Below, in pieces: positions 43,701 through 47,245 of a stretch of 64,000 nt of DNA; position 1 is the stretch's first letter, and every line of letters begins with the position of its first letter. Source of the DNA: Eutreptiella sp. 'Long Island Sound 2002' (taxonomy: Eukaryota > Euglenozoa > Euglenophyceae > Eutreptiales > Eutreptiaceae). Both the position numbers and the translations under genes were made by a program. The DNA lies in contig OZ038392.1 in the NCBI GenBank assembly GCA_964036045.1, positions 29,151,755 through 29,215,754 on the forward strand, in the 5' to 3' direction. The notes beneath the pieces were generated by a model. The model made no database searches. It had not been told where the DNA came from and saw nothing but the letters and a program-made list of their open reading frames with translations.

Positions 43701-44349
43701 AATGGTAATGCAGCCGACCACAGACCTGTGGGTCGGCGGTTCGATTCGCGGTCGGCCGACCGCCAGCGGTGCTGGCCGACCTGGGAACCCAATCTGTCCC
43801 TCGTTCAAATACTTCTGAGCGCATACTTTTTTTGACCCCCCCCCCACCCCTCCCCTCCCCACCCCCCCCCTCTCAAAAAAGTGATATCCAGTTTCAGGGG
43901 ATAGAGGCCTCAGAATCAAAAAAATCAGTAGGAGAATCCTGGTACATCATCCAAACCGCATCAGAACCCAGACAAACACTATTTTAGGTGTGTGGGATTC
44001 AGCACTTTCCCAACTCTGAACAAGCGACCGGCACGTCAGCGGGCAGGACAAAGGGTCCAAAAAAAATGGTGTTCTCGCCGGTAAGTTGGGGCGGGCCCCA
44101 GCGCACTCACCCCTGTGACTGTGCCATCGTTCTCAGGTCGACCTGAGCTGCACGGGTTCTGTGGATCTGTGGAGCTTTCTCGCGATCCGGGTCTTTTGGG
44201 TCCTGGACCTCCATGCGAAGGGGTTTCCCTTTGTGGACTGGCTGTCCTTCTGTTGCCAGCACCTCGCGGACAGCGTTCTCCGGCGACCGCCGCAGCCCGA
44301 GAAGGCCCAGCGCAGGGCACTCAAGCCGTGGCATCGGCATCGTTCGTAA
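7716..44349 (+). CDS. Long multi-exon gene: coiled coil, EF-hand, ART-like protein
   Basis: Proposed model joining 13 exons: 7716-7733, 8250-8462, 10480-10713, 11310-11753, 14716-14976, 24100-24380, 28199-28719, 30324-30591, 32773-33076, 33871-34185, 38604-39125, 40744-41439 and 44137-44349. Introns are GT-AG and neighbouring phases agree throughout; the total is 4,290 nt, divisible by three, about 1,429 aa. Domain order: coiled coil (exons 2-4), helical region (exon 5), EF-hand pair (exon 6), helical linker (7-8), ART-like domain split over two exons (9-10), N-terminal lead plus coiled coil (11), coiled coil and degenerate EF-hands (12-13). By family knowledge, EF-hands bind calcium and ARTs move ADP-ribose from NAD onto proteins. 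That the protein is calcium-controlled is inference. It could be two or three genes if an internal exon is terminal; no internal stop forces that. The first exon is the least certain. Confidence 0.55.
8250..8462 (+). CDS. Coiled-coil exon 1
   Basis: 213 nt, phase 0 at both ends, acceptor TGTGCAG and donor CAG|GTGCAT. Encodes 71 residues rich in Glu, Gln, Arg, Leu and Ala with heptad spacing (for example LLRSLQKTLQQEEALAVEDE), typical of a long alpha-helical coiled coil. No catalytic motif. Codons are strongly GC-ending, unlike the flanking introns. Confidence 0.7.
9310..9407 (+). repeat. 20-bp tandem repeat, about five copies
   Basis: Unit ACCCGCCAACTGCC(A/G)GCAGT repeated head to tail. It contains the internal inverted repeat ACTGCC/GGCAGT, so each unit can form a small hairpin. 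Confidence 0.9.
9416..9480 (+). repeat. tRNA-derived SINE-like sequence
   Basis: Contains an A-box-like TAGCTCAGTGG and a B-box-like GGTTCGCATCC at tRNA spacing. CTCCC at the start pairs with GGGAG at the end, the anticodon-type stem is CTGCG/CGCAG, and the T stem is CCTGG/CCGGG. The loop lacks the invariant U33 and the T loop lacks A58, so it is more likely a SINE head than a working tRNA. Confidence 0.5.
9546..9620 (+). repeat. Second tRNA-like (SINE) sequence
   Basis: TGACGCAGTGGTCAACCGCC resembles an A box with D arm, and GGGTCCGAACCAGACC a degenerate B box with T arm. It ends in CCACCGGAGCC, a tail similar to the one at 8985-8995 (CCACCAGAGCC), which suggests a shared family. Confidence 0.4.
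9868..10045 (+). repeat. Dispersed 'tail' repeat, copy 1
   Basis: About 175 bp closely matching 31740-31915, and partly 13031-13085. Shared words include CCAACACACCAACTACTGGG and GAAGGGAAGAACGGGTGACN. Probably the 3' part of a non-LTR retrotransposon or SINE left in the intron. Confidence 0.75.
10206..10276 (+). repeat. Dispersed family 3, copy 1
   Basis: About 70 bp with consensus CCCACANATGTGTGTNCAAA ... GGATCNTTNTGAGGTATGTATG. Also at 38286-38352 and 44895-44957, each time followed directly by a long C-tract. Confidence 0.7.
10480..10713 (+). CDS. Coiled-coil exon 2
   Basis: 234 nt, phase 0. Acceptor CGCGCAG; the donor after GCA (GTGCCC) is weak, so the 3' edge may move by a few bases. 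Encodes 78 residues, strongly helical and charged (LTAEAVEARKTLQ-like heptads and QEALSQIVTSLRSQLQAAQA). Continues the coiled coil of the previous exon. Confidence 0.65.
10714..11309 (+). other. Intron containing an introner-like element
   Basis: 596 bp. 10931-11025 is a dispersed AT-containing repeat (GACCAAAGGGACCATCG ... TTTTTGGTACGCACAC) that recurs at 14274-14356, 15118-15190 and 33757-33803. 11037-11056 is an isolated 3' end of the inverted-repeat family, and 11072-11283 a full copy. Confidence 0.6.
11072..11283 (+). mobile_element. Introner/MITE-like element, family 1, copy 1
   Basis: About 212 bp, bounded by CAGGGATGCATTGGAGG and the near inverse CCTTCTGATGCACCCCAG. The body contains CGACAGTAACCGCCCCCAAC and repeated CAACCGC motifs, shared with copies at 13795-14000 (minus), 14360-14508 (plus) and 47701-47915 (plus). 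No coding capacity. Confidence 0.75.
11310..11753 (+). CDS. Coiled-coil exon 3
   Basis: 444 nt, phase 0, acceptor CCCTCAG, donor CAG|GTGTGT. Encodes 148 residues: a strongly charged start (ARARTDLRDEDREDKRVLRA) leading into heptads (QLQRRGAAQEAELEELRRGS). Ends with HAQLSELRAQ. Pure coiled coil; no enzyme motif. Extremely GC-rich at third codon positions. Confidence 0.75.
13031..13085 (+). repeat. Dispersed 'tail' repeat, partial copy 2
   Basis: 55 bp matching 9950-10010 almost base for base (GACGCAACATGCGAAGGGAA and onward), directly after a 12-base G-run. Confidence 0.8.
13795..14000 (-). mobile_element. Family-1 element, copy 2, inverted
   Basis: Reverse-orientation copy bounded by CCAGGGATGCATTAGAAGGG and CCAATGCATCCC. 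Its body matches 14360-14508 on the opposite strand over about 150 bp with few differences. Confidence 0.8.
14360..14508 (+). mobile_element. Family-1 element, copy 3, 5' truncated
   Basis: Lacks the first ~60 bp and joins directly to the TTTTGGGTTCGGG end of a family-3-type repeat. The 3' terminus is CCTTCTAATGCATCCCTGGG, followed by a 12-base G-run. Confidence 0.8.
14716..14976 (+). CDS. Helical exon after the coiled coil
   Basis: 261 nt, phase 0, acceptor CCTCGCAG, donor CAG|GTACCC. Encodes 87 residues: a short coiled-coil start (VASLRQDYAALEAARP), an Arg/Ala/Pro linker, then an amphipathic stretch with RDVLVRFAALLNTRPVVRLL. Not a recognised domain. The next exon in the model carries EF-hands. 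Confidence 0.6.
15461..15513 (+). repeat. 18-bp tandem repeat, three copies
   Basis: Unit CGCAGTAGTGCGGATGCC, the first and last copies slightly diverged. Confidence 0.85.
15785..16777 (+). repeat. 16-bp minisatellite, about 62 copies
   Basis: Unit GGGCACAGGGGTACAT, nearly invariant. A few point variants sit at about 16242, 16504, 16565-16592, 16682 and 16711. The period of 16 rotates through all three frames, so three units spell a 16-residue repeat on either strand; this is not a gene. Confidence 0.97.
17035..23072 (+). repeat. ~23-bp minisatellite, about 260 copies, with higher-order structure
   Basis: Unit ATGGGGCTGCGCAGGGGCGC plus AGC, with common variants GCATGAGCGC, GCATGACCGC, GGGGGCGC and GCTGC. 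A ~495-bp block is duplicated almost exactly (19790-20310 and 20285-20800), with a third partial copy near 21010. A ~330-bp higher-order unit marked by GAGCTGCACTGGGGCGCTGC recurs at about 22050, 22390, 22710 and 23230. Confidence 0.95.
23102..23505 (+). repeat. Two ~110-bp direct repeats ending the 23-bp array
   Basis: CACCACAGGTTGTTGACATC ... GAGGATATTGG ... at 23102-23216 recurs at 23395-23505 with few changes. Short stretches of the 23-bp array lie between them. Confidence 0.8.
23788..24062 (+). repeat. 16-bp minisatellite, second block, about 17 copies
   Basis: Same GGGCACAGGGGTACAT unit and orientation as 15785-16777, on the far side of the 23-bp array and only 37 bp before the intron acceptor. 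Confidence 0.95.
24100..24380 (+). CDS. EF-hand pair exon
   Basis: 281 nt, acceptor TTCGCAG, donor TGCAG|GTGCGT, ending in phase 2. Encodes about 93 residues with two calcium-binding loops: MDVDGDGLVTRPD (Asp at positions 1, 3, 5 and 12) and the canonical MDVDGDGALDKPEF (Asp 1/3/5, Glu 12). The spacing of about 37 residues suits a paired EF-hand lobe, so calcium binding is expected. The next phase-compatible exon starts at 28199. An alternative short terminal exon (24539-24637, stop TAA) would end the gene here. Confidence 0.8.
25449..27768 (+). mobile_element. 2.3-kb segment with family-1-like inverted termini
   Basis: Starts CAGTGATGCATTAGAACGG and ends CTCTTCTAATACATCCCTGG, near inverse of each other and similar to the ends of the ~210-bp family-1 elements. 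A further internal terminus lies at 25490-25500. It contains a long open frame, so it may be a longer relative of the short elements, or a retroelement that landed between two solo termini. Confidence 0.4.
25547..27328 (+). CDS. Retroelement-like ORF, 5' truncated (C-terminal part)
   Basis: 593 codons opening on GTG, so no true start is visible. The first ~230 residues look like a folded domain (ALQLAKDLLYRLYGMFLAVL, WLPGQGQVTYVELALDFEEH, LVPFGGYKCMGRTETPVFVC). The VTYVELALDFE-type stretch recalls the C-terminal region of non-LTR retrotransposon polyproteins of protists. Around residues 265-305 lies a Cys/His cluster, CPAHGTATCAACAATRQ then YCCSLGHEGH, a zinc-binding pattern. The remainder is Gly/Arg/Pro-rich low complexity and probably not coding. 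No reverse transcriptase core is present. It lies inside an intron. The retroelement assignment is tentative; the protein could instead belong to the inverted-repeat element around it. Confidence 0.4.
   Translation: MEAAAHPIPTLAVPSAWPACLRSAGRVAPALMPDDDALQLAKDLLYRLYGMFLAVLAARKTALDAAQQRAMFLYALLRWAGALLWLPGQGQVTYVELALDFEEHAGRALPAAPGHKLAGRVLPLGQRAHVLKLALDKTQQFLRAGELLGGQLRPLCNTLVPFGGYKCMGRTETPVFVCRQAMQDRMRRLEVHCKALWGRLARPGRGHREAFLNNYLPRPLGGQAPLRPFKRVRPQRPCCPLAQPPPPARPAGAPQALGRGLGTARILCPAHGTATCAACAATRQGIKYCCSLGHEGHRLVPAAQRAGARALRVWLQGPQQVHRPAPPPRTVLGSRGRESPRGSSEDEPPQDRQRVLSLVMLGRRHQPPQVGSSSDDDEPPPRAGSSFSHSSRDSSPHHPRGYGGRGECGRGVGQSQSQPRANSLSGSGLMSTGGGGCGHPRWLRSRPRHHPPPLLPWARPVAGAGGKDGGTRAWWTFLAPSRPRSLQRRGRMGHRATYLHPGIASSRGLQGGFELGRVQVPPHPSAGRGSRVLQGRACCVAGTGAARGCCSGSGVSRTGPGSRTGWSPSPPAAAQPPPPPLPPWAGRAGTGAR
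28199..28719 (+). CDS. Helical linker exon, possible degenerate EF-hand
   Basis: 521 nt, acceptor CCCGCAG. The first base completes the codon left by the EF-hand exon, giving Arg-Arg-Ile-Phe at the junction; the same RRIF motif occurs in exon 12 before its EF-like loop. Encodes about 174 residues: acidic start (ADEEQEEAVAD), a long amphipathic helix (ARLTALLTARFEALRRERMR), LDNVADGDALVTEFGEF, which resembles an EF loop, and a Pro/Gly-rich end. The donor is either GCAT|GTGCGT (used here) or the GC-type CAG|GCATGT four bases upstream. Confidence 0.65.
28720..30323 (+). other. Intron with family-2 repeat and TG-rich acceptor region
   Basis: 1.6 kb. 28820-28968 is a family-2 copy. 29465-29580 contains short CAACCG/CGGTTG inverted words. 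29635-29665 and 30072-30122 share ATGCACGCAGTGCACACGCA. 30237-30290 is a TG/TGTGCG microsatellite. A 13-base C-run lies at 29443. Confidence 0.5.
28820..28968 (+). repeat. Dispersed family 2 (GGACAGCC), copy 1
   Basis: Begins TTAAGGACCGCCCTGAAGGA, followed by CCAACC/CCACCAACC repeats and a block with GTCTTGTCCATGAAGCAGAG. Related copies at 32478-32712 and 34243-34517. The 3' boundary is not defined. Confidence 0.65.
30324..30591 (+). CDS. Exon 8, linker before the ART-like domain
   Basis: 268 nt, ends in phase 2 at CGCAG|GTGCTG, matching the next exon. Acceptor TTGCAG (30318-30323); the alternative CCGCAG at 30310 would pair with the upstream GC donor and keep the frame. Encodes about 90 residues, including HLDYVDVLEAIKLACHRSAL and SQWLLGRMEAEWCAGDFQGA, likely helical. 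No family recognised. It directly precedes the exon with the ART-like YTG motif and may form its N-terminal cap. Confidence 0.6.
31740..31990 (+). repeat. Dispersed 'tail' repeat, copy 3, with internal duplication
   Basis: Matches 9868-10045. The segment from GGGAAGAACGGGT to GACGGAATGTCA occurs twice in tandem (about 31851-31915 and 31929-31990). Upstream codons spell repeated NYW-P-TRKQH motifs in one frame, suggesting the end of a retroelement ORF. Confidence 0.75.
32478..32712 (+). mobile_element. Dispersed family 2, copy 2
   Basis: Bounded by CTGTCCTTAAGAACCCC and GAGGACAGCCCTG, a short inverted repeat (CTGTCC/GGACAG). The body has AAGGACCACCAACCGC and CAACCGCCACC runs, then GTCTTGACCACGAAGCAAAG as in copy 1. 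Probably a MITE or introner. Confidence 0.6.
32773..33076 (+). CDS. ART-like domain, first exon
   Basis: 304 nt; the first base completes the previous codon, donor CAG|GTGGAT, phase 0. Encodes about 101 residues. VVGLRLYTGPGYVPLNRSLR is the YTG..Y..LN..LR signature found near the start of arginine-specific ART folds (for example PF01129/PF03496 type). It is preceded by WTTEDFLNHAMARAAGLTAA and followed by a helix ending LLRGMRMLPAEAWAQ. The arginine of the R-S-E triad is not evident in this exon. ARTs use NAD to modify proteins; activity here is unproven. Confidence 0.7.
33077..33870 (+). other. Intron with a 33-bp minisatellite
   Basis: 794 bp. 33187-33392 is a tandem repeat, 33757-33803 a copy of the dispersed TTTTTGGGACACAAACTTTT repeat. 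The sequence between is AT-richer and shows nothing else. Confidence 0.6.
33187..33392 (+). repeat. 33-bp minisatellite, six copies
   Basis: Unit is GCCGTTACGTTGGCGGCGTA then GAGCCTTGGAATT, nearly perfect (one T-to-C change in the last copy). A multiple of three, so frames stay open; it lies in an intron. Confidence 0.97.
33871..34185 (+). CDS. ART-like domain, second exon
   Basis: 315 nt, phase 0, acceptor CTCTCAG, donor ACA|GTATGC. Encodes 105 residues. DPAFVSTTLD fits the STS-type second motif, a beta strand follows (DFGGICVFSIRGETG), and YPCEAERLLPSN carries E-A-E at the place of the catalytic E-x-E turn of arginine-specific ARTs. With the previous exon this makes a nearly complete R-S-E fold, but the first-motif arginine is uncertain. 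Could be a catalytically dead relative. Confidence 0.7.
34243..34517 (+). mobile_element. Dispersed family 2, copy 3, rearranged
   Basis: Ends GGGCTGTCTTGAAGAACCCC and CTGAAGGACAGCCCTG are inverse of each other. The interior has CCAACCGCCAACCGCC runs and then the CTCTCTGCTTCATGGTCAAG block in inverted orientation relative to copies 1 and 2. Confidence 0.65.
34708..35262 (+). CDS. Unrecognised 184-aa ORF with paired cysteines
   Basis: Starts ATG at 34708 (an in-frame earlier start exists at 34624). Two CxxC pairs, KCCFCGSKG near the N terminus and NVCDFCVRS about 45 residues later, could bind one zinc ion. A Lys/Pro repeat region (KPVKPVKPEPKNKACK) follows. Composition is far less GC-rich than the surrounding exons, so it probably came with a transposon. 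It lies in the sense direction within an intron of the long gene. No family recognised. The end overlaps a tRNA-like sequence on the other strand, so the C-terminal ~40 codons may be fortuitous. Confidence 0.4.
   Translation: MLKCCFCGSKGASMTDFHDLQLKEQLLLQQNWEDDVDVDEGNVCDFCVRSVKPNKFFDKTPVAAHRDEPGQRDDSSSAQVQEVKPGKPVKPVKPEPKNKACKTVKTITVDDRVAKFLSALFLHEKKRTALDADQSQVTKSARDFGGWLIGFEPTLGNLQISAYTTGPVADSDIQLIRNHGQTER
35137..35214 (-). repeat. tRNA-derived sequence, minus strand
   Basis: Minus strand reads CTGCCACTGGTCCAGTGGTA (A-box region) and GTGGGTTCAAACCC (B box) about 40 bp apart, as in a tRNA or SINE head. The anticodon stem does not pair well, so a SINE remnant is more likely than a gene. Confidence 0.5.
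36990..37075 (+). repeat. Homopyrimidine tract
   Basis: C-runs alternating with ATTT/TATTT blocks, almost no G on this strand for about 85 bases. Could form triplex DNA and may serve as a polypyrimidine tract; no gene. Confidence 0.7.
37922..38592 (+). mobile_element. Segment with family-1-like termini abutting an exon
   Basis: Begins CAGGGATGTATTAGAATGG and ends TGTTCTAACACATGC, 11 bp before the splice acceptor of exon 11. A family-3 copy lies inside at 38286-38352. The 3' terminus contains TTCTAAC, a good branch-point sequence, so the element may supply the splice signals. Confidence 0.4.
38286..38352 (+). repeat. Dispersed family 3, copy 2
   Basis: TGATCAGCGGGTCATGGGGA then TTGTGAGGTGTGTATGTTGGG, matching 10206-10276 and 44895-44957, followed by a 15-base C-run. 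Confidence 0.7.
38604..39125 (+). CDS. Exon 11: helical lead and coiled coil
   Basis: 522 nt, phase 0, acceptor CGCAAG, donor AAG|GTGCCG. Encodes 174 residues. The first ~95 look globular (VFEFIARYPWDAEKQCPI, GFVELANEILQELSVHTEYT, GIEGVDWKAAAATGHISEFP) and match no family I know. The rest is a strongly charged coiled coil (QLRDLEEAERRLQRERLEWL). It continues into the coiled coil of the next exon. A second reading frame stays open beyond the donor into G-rich intron, which I do not take as coding. Confidence 0.7.
39126..40743 (+). other. Intron rich in G and C tracts
   Basis: 1.6 kb with homopolymer runs at 39168, 39507, 39536, 39763 and 40398. A ~40-bp tandem repeat lies at 40470-40579. No exon recognised. 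Confidence 0.55.
40470..40579 (+). repeat. ~40-bp tandem repeat, about three copies
   Basis: Unit centred on TTGTTCTGCCGATTTGTTCG followed by GGGGTTTGGGATTGGCGGAT, slightly diverged between copies. Confidence 0.9.
40744..41439 (+). CDS. Exon 12: coiled coil and degenerate EF-hand
   Basis: 696 nt, phase 0, acceptor CTGCGCAG, donor CAG|GTGCTG. Encodes 232 residues. The first ~110 are coiled coil (LRQALEQFAVEKEALATERQ and onward), followed by a basic, less ordered stretch, then FDTRRIFAEMDEEKSGLLTL and AKLGDWLLKNGLSDVTYADL. The MDEEKSGLLTLAK segment has EF-loop spacing but Lys at position 12, so it probably binds calcium poorly. The RRIF lead-in echoes exon 7. Confidence 0.75.
42300..42990 (+). 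repeat. ~198-bp tandem repeat, about three diverged units
   Basis: GTCTGTCGGTGGGGACCTAT and on to TTCTATGGCCAAGCT occurs at 42541 and 42739, 198 bp apart. GGCGCCTAACGGCGCCTT occurs near 42457 and 42909, and CAAGCTACGCAATGACG at 42312 and 42587. GGCGCC palindromes are frequent. Confidence 0.85.
43684..43762 (+). repeat. tRNA-derived sequence (SINE-like)
   Basis: TGGTCGAATGGTAATGC resembles a D arm/A box and GCGGTTCGATTCGCGG a B box. The T stem has at least two mismatches, so a working tRNA is unlikely. Confidence 0.45.
44137..44349 (+). CDS. Terminal exon of the long gene
   Basis: 213 nt, phase 0, acceptor GTTCTCAG, ending in TAA at 44347-44349. Encodes 70 residues. VDLSCTGSVDLWSFLAIRVF has the spacing of a degenerate EF loop (Asp at 1, Gly at 6, Val at 8), pairing with the EF-like loop at the end of exon 12. 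The tail is basic (RRALKPWHRHRS). The EF pair split by an intron between exons 12 and 13 is the main argument that this is the correct 3' end. Confidence 0.65.
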   Translation, partial: VDLSCTGSVDLWSFLAIRVFWVLDLHAKGFPFVDWLSFCCQHLADSVLRRPPQPEKAQRRALKPWHRHRS

Positions 44350-44894
44350 GCCCCAAAGTGACCCACTGTCATGCCCATCCTTCCTCTTTCATGACTTTGA
44401 CCTTGCGGCGTCACCCTCGATGCAGTTGCGGCACACACCATCAGCCCCGTATGCCCCCCAAGCGCAGGGTGCCATATGTGCCTCCATCAACGCACATGCG
44501 GTGAAACACCGCCAAGTCATAATCGCAGACGTCCGGATCGGGCTTAAACGCCCGTCGCCCAAGGGCTGCAGCCGAGGCTCACACACGCATTGATCCCAAC
44601 CCGTCTGCAAAGGACGATTGGTCCACCAGAGCCGCTTGATGGCAACACCCAACATCACAGTGGTTTCGCCCAAGATTCATGGGTCAGCACGGGACCATGA
44701 GAGGCTGGTAGAGTGTTGTGTACAGACAGGAAGCCCGCCACTTGGCGGCCCGAAGATTGCTTTGCGGGGGGGGGTGGCATTGGCGCCTGGCGAAGGAGGG
44801 GGGGGGGGGGTCCAGAAATGGGCTTCCGTGCCGGGCCCTTTGTTTTGTGTAAGGACGGATGTTGCCACCAAAGGCGCCAGAACACAAATTTTCC

Positions 44895-44957
44895 CCCACA
44901 TATGTGTAGTCAAAATGATCAGCGCGACGTGGGGATCATTTTGAGGCATGGATGTTG
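44895..44957 (+). repeat. Dispersed family 3, copy 3
   Basis: CCCACATATGTGTAGTCAAA then ATGATCAGCGCGACGTGGGG and TTTTGAGGCATGGATGTTGGG. Followed by a 16-base C-run. Confidence 0.75.
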
Positions 44958-45593
44958 GGGTCGACGCCCCCCCCCCCCCCCCCGGCACGGCAGGTAGGGC
45001 AGCCCCAGCCCAAACCCCCCTCCCCGCACGACGACCAAGGAGGGGGAGGGGGGGTTGGGCAAATGGGCTTCCGAGCCATCCCCCCCCCTGCAAAGCAATT
45101 TTCTTCCCGCCCTTTGAAGGAAGGTTGACGAGCTTGGCCCGCCAGAGCGCGAAGAAGTGGGTCTCGGCAGCAGTGCACAGTTGATTGTTTGTCGAAGCTC
45201 GTTCCCCGTGCGAGAGATAGGCCCCGCTATTGCAGTCGTTCGTGTCCAAATGGACGCAGCGGATGCGGTTTCTTCGCCGTGGTGGTCCACAAGTGCAATC
45301 CGGGCACTTGGGAACGGCAGCCCCAGAGCGCGCCACGCGGACCCCAAGTGGGCCCCGGCTGGACCGAGGCAGCACCGACAGTGTCTCCCAATGCACACCG
45401 ACCCCAGTGCACCCCAGGGGGTCCTTCAGCACCCCAAGCCCTTGGCCCGAGGTCGACCAGGACTCGGCCCAAGTGCAACGAGCGCCCGCCACAAGTCATG
45501 GGGCGCAGTCCCCTGCAGCGCATATTCGGGACCCGTCAGCAAAGTGCATGGGCTGTTCATTTTTACATTTTGTGTATGTCTTTTTCGCGAAGG

Positions 45594-45652
45594 GCAGGGC
45601 AGGGCAGGGCAGGGCGAGGTGGGGCAGGGCGGGGTAGGGCAGGGCAGGCCCG
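45594..45652 (+). repeat. GGGCA-type short tandem repeat
   Basis: (GGGCA)n with variants; four or more G-triplets in close spacing make it a G-quadruplex candidate on the plus strand. Confidence 0.85.
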
Positions 45653-47080
45653 TAGACATGGCCCACCCAACCCATCCCAGCCCCTGGGGGCCACACAAAG
45701 CAATCGCCTGAACGGACTCACATTCCTGTGACTCTGCATTCCGCATCACGAAGATGGCGGCCCCAAAATGACGGTAACAGGGGGGCATCTCACCTGCGCG
45801 CACTTTTTGGCCTAAAAAGTACGGCCAGACGTTTGGCCGGCCAAATTGGCCGGCCGCCAGTCCAGTCTATTCCGGTAACCCCCCCTTATTAGTACCCCAG
45901 GTTTAACCCCCACCCCCAACCCAAAACGTGCATGTGCCCCCCCCACCCCCTCCCTAAAGACCCCTCCCTAAAGACACGCGCATGCCCCGTGTGCGTGTCT
46001 TTAGAGTCGAGTGGTTTGGGGGATGGCTCCCCTGAATTGCAAACGAGCCAGAAGAGTGCCCAAACTGGCACCGAGGTGCGCCCAGACTGTGCCGACAAGT
46101 GCGCAGCCCAGCAGCGACATGAAGCTCATGCGACGTAATCGCCCTCCGCCATGACCACGCTACCCCGTGTACCCGATATCAGAGCAAACCCGCTCCTCCC
46201 GAAACCCCACCCAAATACGTCTTGGTTTGGTGTGCATGTGTGTGGGGGGAGGGGGCTTGTCCCCCCCCCCCCACACTGAAACACTGTGGACCCCTGGCTG
46301 ATGGTTGGCTGTTCTCAGGTTTGCCGGGCTGAGTGACAAATGGTCCACCTCAAAAACCGTTCTGCAGCTGCATTTGGTGGGGCTGGGTGGTCAACCACCC
46401 GCTGGGCCCCTAGTGTGCCGGACAGCGACAGTCTGAATGAATGAAAGCTGTCCTCGTGCCGCCAACACCAGGTACAACAACCGCCAACACAGGGCAACCA
46501 CCATCAAGGTGGATGCTCATATTGCCAAATACACTGACATTGAGAAGGTTCCATTTCAGGCGGTCGTGTCAAGCGCTGGCCGGAAGGATACCCTGACATG
46601 CCCACAATTCAGCGCTGTACCTCGCGGATTCTGAGAAGAGTTCTGCCCTGGCCACAGCATTTGTTGGCACCCTGAGAAACTGTCTCACGATGTGGGTGAT
46701 GACCTTATGGTACCCAGCGCTATCTAGCGCTCACACTTGCTTGTGAAACACGAAGCTTCAGTTTACCCCAGATTGTACCTGAGGGTGCTTGGAAGGCTCA
46801 GCACTGGGCCCTGGGGTACTAATTTCGGCGGGGTACTGTTTTTGGAGGGGGTACTAACTTTGAGGGGGTAATAATTTTTTTGGGGGGGTGATACAGTGGT
46901 GCAGCCTAAGAATGCTGTTGGATGTGGATGTTGGGCACGGACGGGGGGCGGGAGGGAGGCACGGACAGGAGGGCCACCCTGGCTGCAACCGGAGTGTTGT
47001 TTGTCAAGCATGGCAGCGCTGCTGCAGTAGCTCACTTTGCTGACTTTCTCTGTTTTTTTTTACTGTCACCGTCAGGGCAA

Positions 47081-47245
47081 CGGCGCAGGATGCGCCTAAC
47101 GTCAGGGAGAACCGACCGCACATACGAGTGCACTCCTGGAACGACCTTAGACACCCGGGTTCTCAACAATAAGAAGGACTTACGAACACTGTGTTTGACC
47201 GCAAAAAATAAATTCTCAATGAGAATCATTTGGGGGGTGGGGGTG
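47081..47245 (+). repeat. 165-bp direct repeat, copy A
   Basis: CGGCGCAGGATGCGCCTAAC to GAGAATCATTTGGGGGGT. Differs from copy B (48207-48371) by two substitutions that I can see. The spacing is 1,126 bp. Confidence 0.95.

Larger units (their letters stand above)
41440..44136 (+). other. Intron with ~198-bp tandem duplications
   Basis: 2.7 kb. 42300-42990 holds three diverged ~198-bp units. 43684-43762 is tRNA-like. Long C-rich block at 43838-43872 and a 17-base G-run at 43409. 43530-43620 is rich in CAGTCAG/GGCAG words. No exon recognised. Confidence 0.55.
44350..47080. other. Intergenic region without confident genes
   Basis: 2.7 kb. A family-3 copy lies at 44895-44957. 45594-45652 is a GGGCA-type G-rich repeat. 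G/C tracts occur at 44801, 44968, 45066 and 46262. Open frames on both strands up to 271 codons (minus, 44677-45492) are Pro/Gly/Arg-rich with no domain I recognise and look fortuitous. Confidence 0.45.

Noticed and set aside
44677-45492. 271-codon minus-strand frame
   Set aside because: Gly/Pro-rich translation through G/C tracts and a dispersed repeat; no recognised motif.
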